Positions 5,252 through 6,516 of a DNA stretch of 6,516 nt are shown here, one piece after another. Location: the NCBI GenBank assembly GCA_944380945.1, contig CALWJG010000091.1, forward strand, positions 1-6,516, given 5' to 3'. The notes below the pieces were generated by a model. It was given only the letters and a program-made list of their open reading frames with translations. It was not told where the DNA came from and ran no database searches. How positions within the stretch are numbered: the stretch's first letter is position 1; every line of letters begins with the position of its first letter. Source of the DNA: an uncultured Agathobaculum sp. (lineage in GTDB: Bacteria; Bacillota; Clostridia; Oscillospirales; Butyricicoccaceae). Both the position numbers and the translations under genes were made by a program.

Positions 5252-6040
5252 ATGGCACTGAGAAAATGCGCGTGCATCGACACGCTTTACACCGAGCTCG
5301 ACTGGCTCGACCGCTTCCAGGCGGCCAAGGACGACGGCTTTGAGGCCGTAGAGTTCTGGGATTGGCGCATCCGCGATCTGGACGCCACCCGCGCCGCGGC
5401 GGAAAAGGCCGGCATCGCGATCTCGGGCTTCAACGGCGACGCGGACTACTCGCTCGTCGACCCGACCCACAAGGAGAAGTACATCGCGTACCTGAAGGAG
5501 TCCATCGCCGCGGCCAAGAAGGTCGGCGCGTCCAGCGTCACCATCCACTCCAACGCGCTGGGCGAGGGCGGCATCGTGGTCGACCACTACGACAACCTGT
5601 CCCACACGGTCAAGCTGTGCTCGATGTACGACATGCTGCTCGACTGCGCGAAAATCGCGGAGGCCGAGGGCATCAACCTCAACCTCGAGGCGCTCAACAT
5701 CACCACCGACCACGTCGGCAACTTCCTCGCGACCACCCAGATGGGCGCTGAGATCGTCCGCCTGATCGGCTCGCCGCGCCTCAAGCTGCTGTATGACGTA
5801 TACCACATGCAGATCAACGAGGGCTGCATCTGTGACACGATCTCGAACTACGCGGACTGCTTCGGCCACATCCATGTGGCGGACGCGCCGGGCCGCCACG
5901 AGCCGGGCACGGGCGAGATCAACTACAAGAAGGTCATCCGCCACCTCGAGGCCTGCGGCTACACCGGCCGCGTGGGCTACGAGCTGTTCCCGTCGACCGA
6001 CACCAAGACCGCTGTCAAGGCGATCATGGAGAACTGCTAA
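5252..6040 (+). CDS. Hydroxypyruvate isomerase-family TIM-barrel sugar isomerase/epimerase
   Basis: A 262-residue cytoplasmic enzyme of the xylose-isomerase-like TIM-barrel family (AP_endonuc_2), full length for Hyi-type members. Visible family motifs are GFEAVEFWDW (29-38), NLEALN (144-149), LYDVYHMQINEG (180-191), GHIHVADAPGRHEPGTGEIN (205-224) and YELFPS (243-248). E146, D182, H208 and E244 fall where the metal-binding and catalytic residues of ketose 3-epimerases and hydroxypyruvate isomerases lie. Motifs resemble E. coli Hyi most, but next to an inositol-type dehydrogenase it may instead act on a keto-inositol or ketose, as PF01261 relatives IolI and IolE do. GGGAGGAA at 5237-5244, seven bases before ATG, sets the start. 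It is the last gene of the operon. Family is secure; substrate is open. Confidence 0.9.
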   Translation: MALRKCACIDTLYTELDWLDRFQAAKDDGFEAVEFWDWRIRDLDATRAAAEKAGIAISGFNGDADYSLVDPTHKEKYIAYLKESIAAAKKVGASSVTIHSNALGEGGIVVDHYDNLSHTVKLCSMYDMLLDCAKIAEAEGINLNLEALNITTDHVGNFLATTQMGAEIVRLIGSPRLKLLYDVYHMQINEGCICDTISNYADCFGHIHVADAPGRHEPGTGEINYKKVIRHLEACGYTGRVGYELFPSTDTKTAVKAIMENC

Positions 6041-6045
6041 CACCT

Positions 6046-6080
6046 TTTTCAAAGGAAGCGCAAAGCGCTTCCTTTGAAAA
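6046..6080. repeat. 16-bp perfect palindrome just after the operon
   Basis: Arms TTTTCAAAGGAAGCGC (6046-6061) and its exact reverse complement (6065-6080) are separated by AAA, five bases past the stop of the TIM-barrel gene. The T residues are at the 5' side and the A residues at the 3' side on both strands, so it lacks the T tail of an intrinsic terminator. It could protect the 3' end of the mRNA or be an element found elsewhere in the genome. Confidence 0.8.
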
Positions 6081-6082
6081 GA

Positions 6083-6110
6083 GATGCGCCGCGCGCAGCG
6101 CGGACGCATC
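6083..6110. repeat. GC-rich hairpin
   Basis: GATGCG (6083-6088) pairs with CGCATC (6105-6110), and CCGCGC (6089-6094) pairs with GCGCGG (6098-6103). This gives a 12-bp stem with one bulged A (6104) and a GCA loop. It follows directly on the palindrome at 6046-6080. A weaker hairpin, GAAAAGTT/AACTTTTC, follows at 6120-6146. Confidence 0.65.
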
Positions 6111-6157
6111 CAAAGCTGCGAAAAGTTCCGATAACCGAAACTTTTCTGCGCACTTGT

Positions 6158-6190
6158 ATAAAAAGGCAGGCGCTTGTCCTGCCTTTTTAT
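6158..6190. terminator. Intrinsic terminator of the operon
   Basis: Arms 6158-6170 (ATAAAAAGGCAGG) and 6178-6190 form a 13-bp perfect stem around a CGCTTGT loop. The plus strand ends in TTTTT after the GC-rich part, and the minus strand has the same form, so it can work both ways. It lies about 120 bases after the TIM-barrel gene and is the first good terminator after the operon. Confidence 0.85.
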
Positions 6191-6206
6191 GATTTTCAGA
6201 CATCGG

Positions 6207-6237
6207 CAGGACCGGCACCCATAGGGTGCCGGTCCTG
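6207..6237. terminator. Terminator-like hairpin after pth
   Basis: Arms 6207-6220 (CAGGACCGGCACCC) and 6224-6237 form a 14-bp perfect GC-rich stem with an ATA loop, three bases past the pth stop codon on the minus strand. The plus strand has only TTT after it and the minus strand has no T tract, so pth transcripts may instead end at the stem of 6158-6190. Confidence 0.7.
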
Positions 6238-6239
6238 TT

Positions 6240-6516
6240 TCACAGCCGTTTTCCGTTGAATTTCTGCGCGGCGGCGGGGCAGCCCTCCGCGATGATGCAG
6301 GCCGCGGCGCTGACCGCGTCCTCGCACGCCTTGTCGATCGCCTTCTGCTCATCCGCGGTGAATTTGCCCAGCACCCACGCGGCGAGGTCATAGTCCGGGT
6401 GCGGCTTTTTGCCCACGCCGATCTTGACGCGGGGGAACGCCTCGCTGCCGAGGTGGTAGATGATGTTTTTCAGGCCGTTCTGGCCGCCCGCCGAGCCCTT
6501 GGCGCGCACGCGCAGC
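6240..6516 (-). CDS. pth: Peptidyl-tRNA hydrolase, C-terminal part
   Basis: The last 91 residues of a protein whose frame stays open to the window edge. Full Pth is about 185-200 residues, so roughly half is missing. Pth frees tRNA by cleaving peptidyl-tRNA dropped from ribosomes, in the cytoplasm. The segment begins LRVRAKGSAGGQNGLKNI, the conserved Pth motif that holds the active-site Asn (N114 in E. coli) and tRNA contacts. FPRVKIGVGKKPHPDYDLAA and WVLGKFTADEQ follow, then the C-terminal helix region. The common GGHNG is GGQNG here. A GTG at 6509 could be mistaken for a start, but it is an internal Val codon in the motif. It converges on the polyol operon across the hairpin-rich gap and is probably unrelated housekeeping. 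Confidence 0.93.
   Translation of the reverse strand, partial: LRVRAKGSAGGQNGLKNIIYHLGSEAFPRVKIGVGKKPHPDYDLAAWVLGKFTADEQKAIDKACEDAVSAAACIIAEGCPAAAQKFNGKRL

Noticed and set aside
6046..6080. Palindrome after the isomerase as the operon's intrinsic terminator
   Set aside because: Its T residues are on the wrong side and it is followed by GAGATG. The stem at 6158-6190 has the right form.
5219..6391. Minus-strand open frame of 390 residues spanning the isomerase, the hairpin cluster and part of pth
   Set aside because: It runs through several terminator-type hairpins and overlaps pth in another frame; shadow of the isomerase gene.

Overview
The window looks like the chromosome of a GC-rich Firmicute, probably a gut-type Clostridia member of the Oscillospirales sort. 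The support is strong GGAGG-type ribosome binding sites, signal-peptidase II lipoproteins, consensus sigma-A promoters, short intergenic regions closed by strong hairpins, and a Pth C-terminus of Firmicute type. The taxonomic placement is inference; no rRNA or other marker gene is present. Codons are strongly GC-biased at third positions, so long antisense open frames mirror most genes and are ignored.

Layout. (1) 1-760: an unrecognised lipoprotein gene on +, converging on a small XRE-type DNA-binding protein gene on -, with a shared bidirectional terminator at 718-757. (2) 984-1350: a short divergent promoter region with a repeated TTTGACCTATT element, then a 77-residue protein of unknown function and a second bidirectional terminator at 1314-1350. 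(3) 1381-2427: a LacI-family regulator on -. (4) 2428-2913: a large AT-richer control region with the lacI-type promoter, a perfect-consensus TTGACA-17-TATAAT promoter facing the other way, and several inverted and repeated elements that are operator candidates. (5) 2914-6040: a + strand catabolic operon with a sugar/polyol-binding lipoprotein, a Gfo/Idh/MocA dehydrogenase that looks like inositol 2-dehydrogenase (IolG), and a hydroxypyruvate-isomerase-family TIM-barrel protein. The gaps between these three genes contain notable RNA-type hairpins. (6) 6041-6239: a densely structured terminator region. (7) 6240-6516: the C-terminal part of peptidyl-tRNA hydrolase on -, cut by the window edge.

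How the genes may work together. The lipoprotein would capture a cyclic polyol or sugar outside the membrane. The dehydrogenase would oxidise it to a keto compound (scyllo-inosose if the substrate is myo-inositol), and the TIM-barrel protein would isomerise or epimerise the keto product. The LacI-type regulator has a ligand domain of the same fold as the binding protein and is transcribed divergently, so it probably senses the same or a related ligand. No ABC permease or ATPase and no later pathway enzymes are in the window, so the transporter partners and the exact substrate are unresolved.

The most unusual material is non-coding. Between the binding protein and the dehydrogenase, two hairpins carry the same 13-base apical sequence with a CTCCAA loop complementary to the Shine-Dalgarno core. 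A further hairpin there is mutually exclusive with the second. A 16-bp perfect inverted repeat lies between the dehydrogenase and the isomerase, and another closely follows the isomerase stop. Nothing in the window is clearly a mobile element, CRISPR array, tRNA or rRNA.
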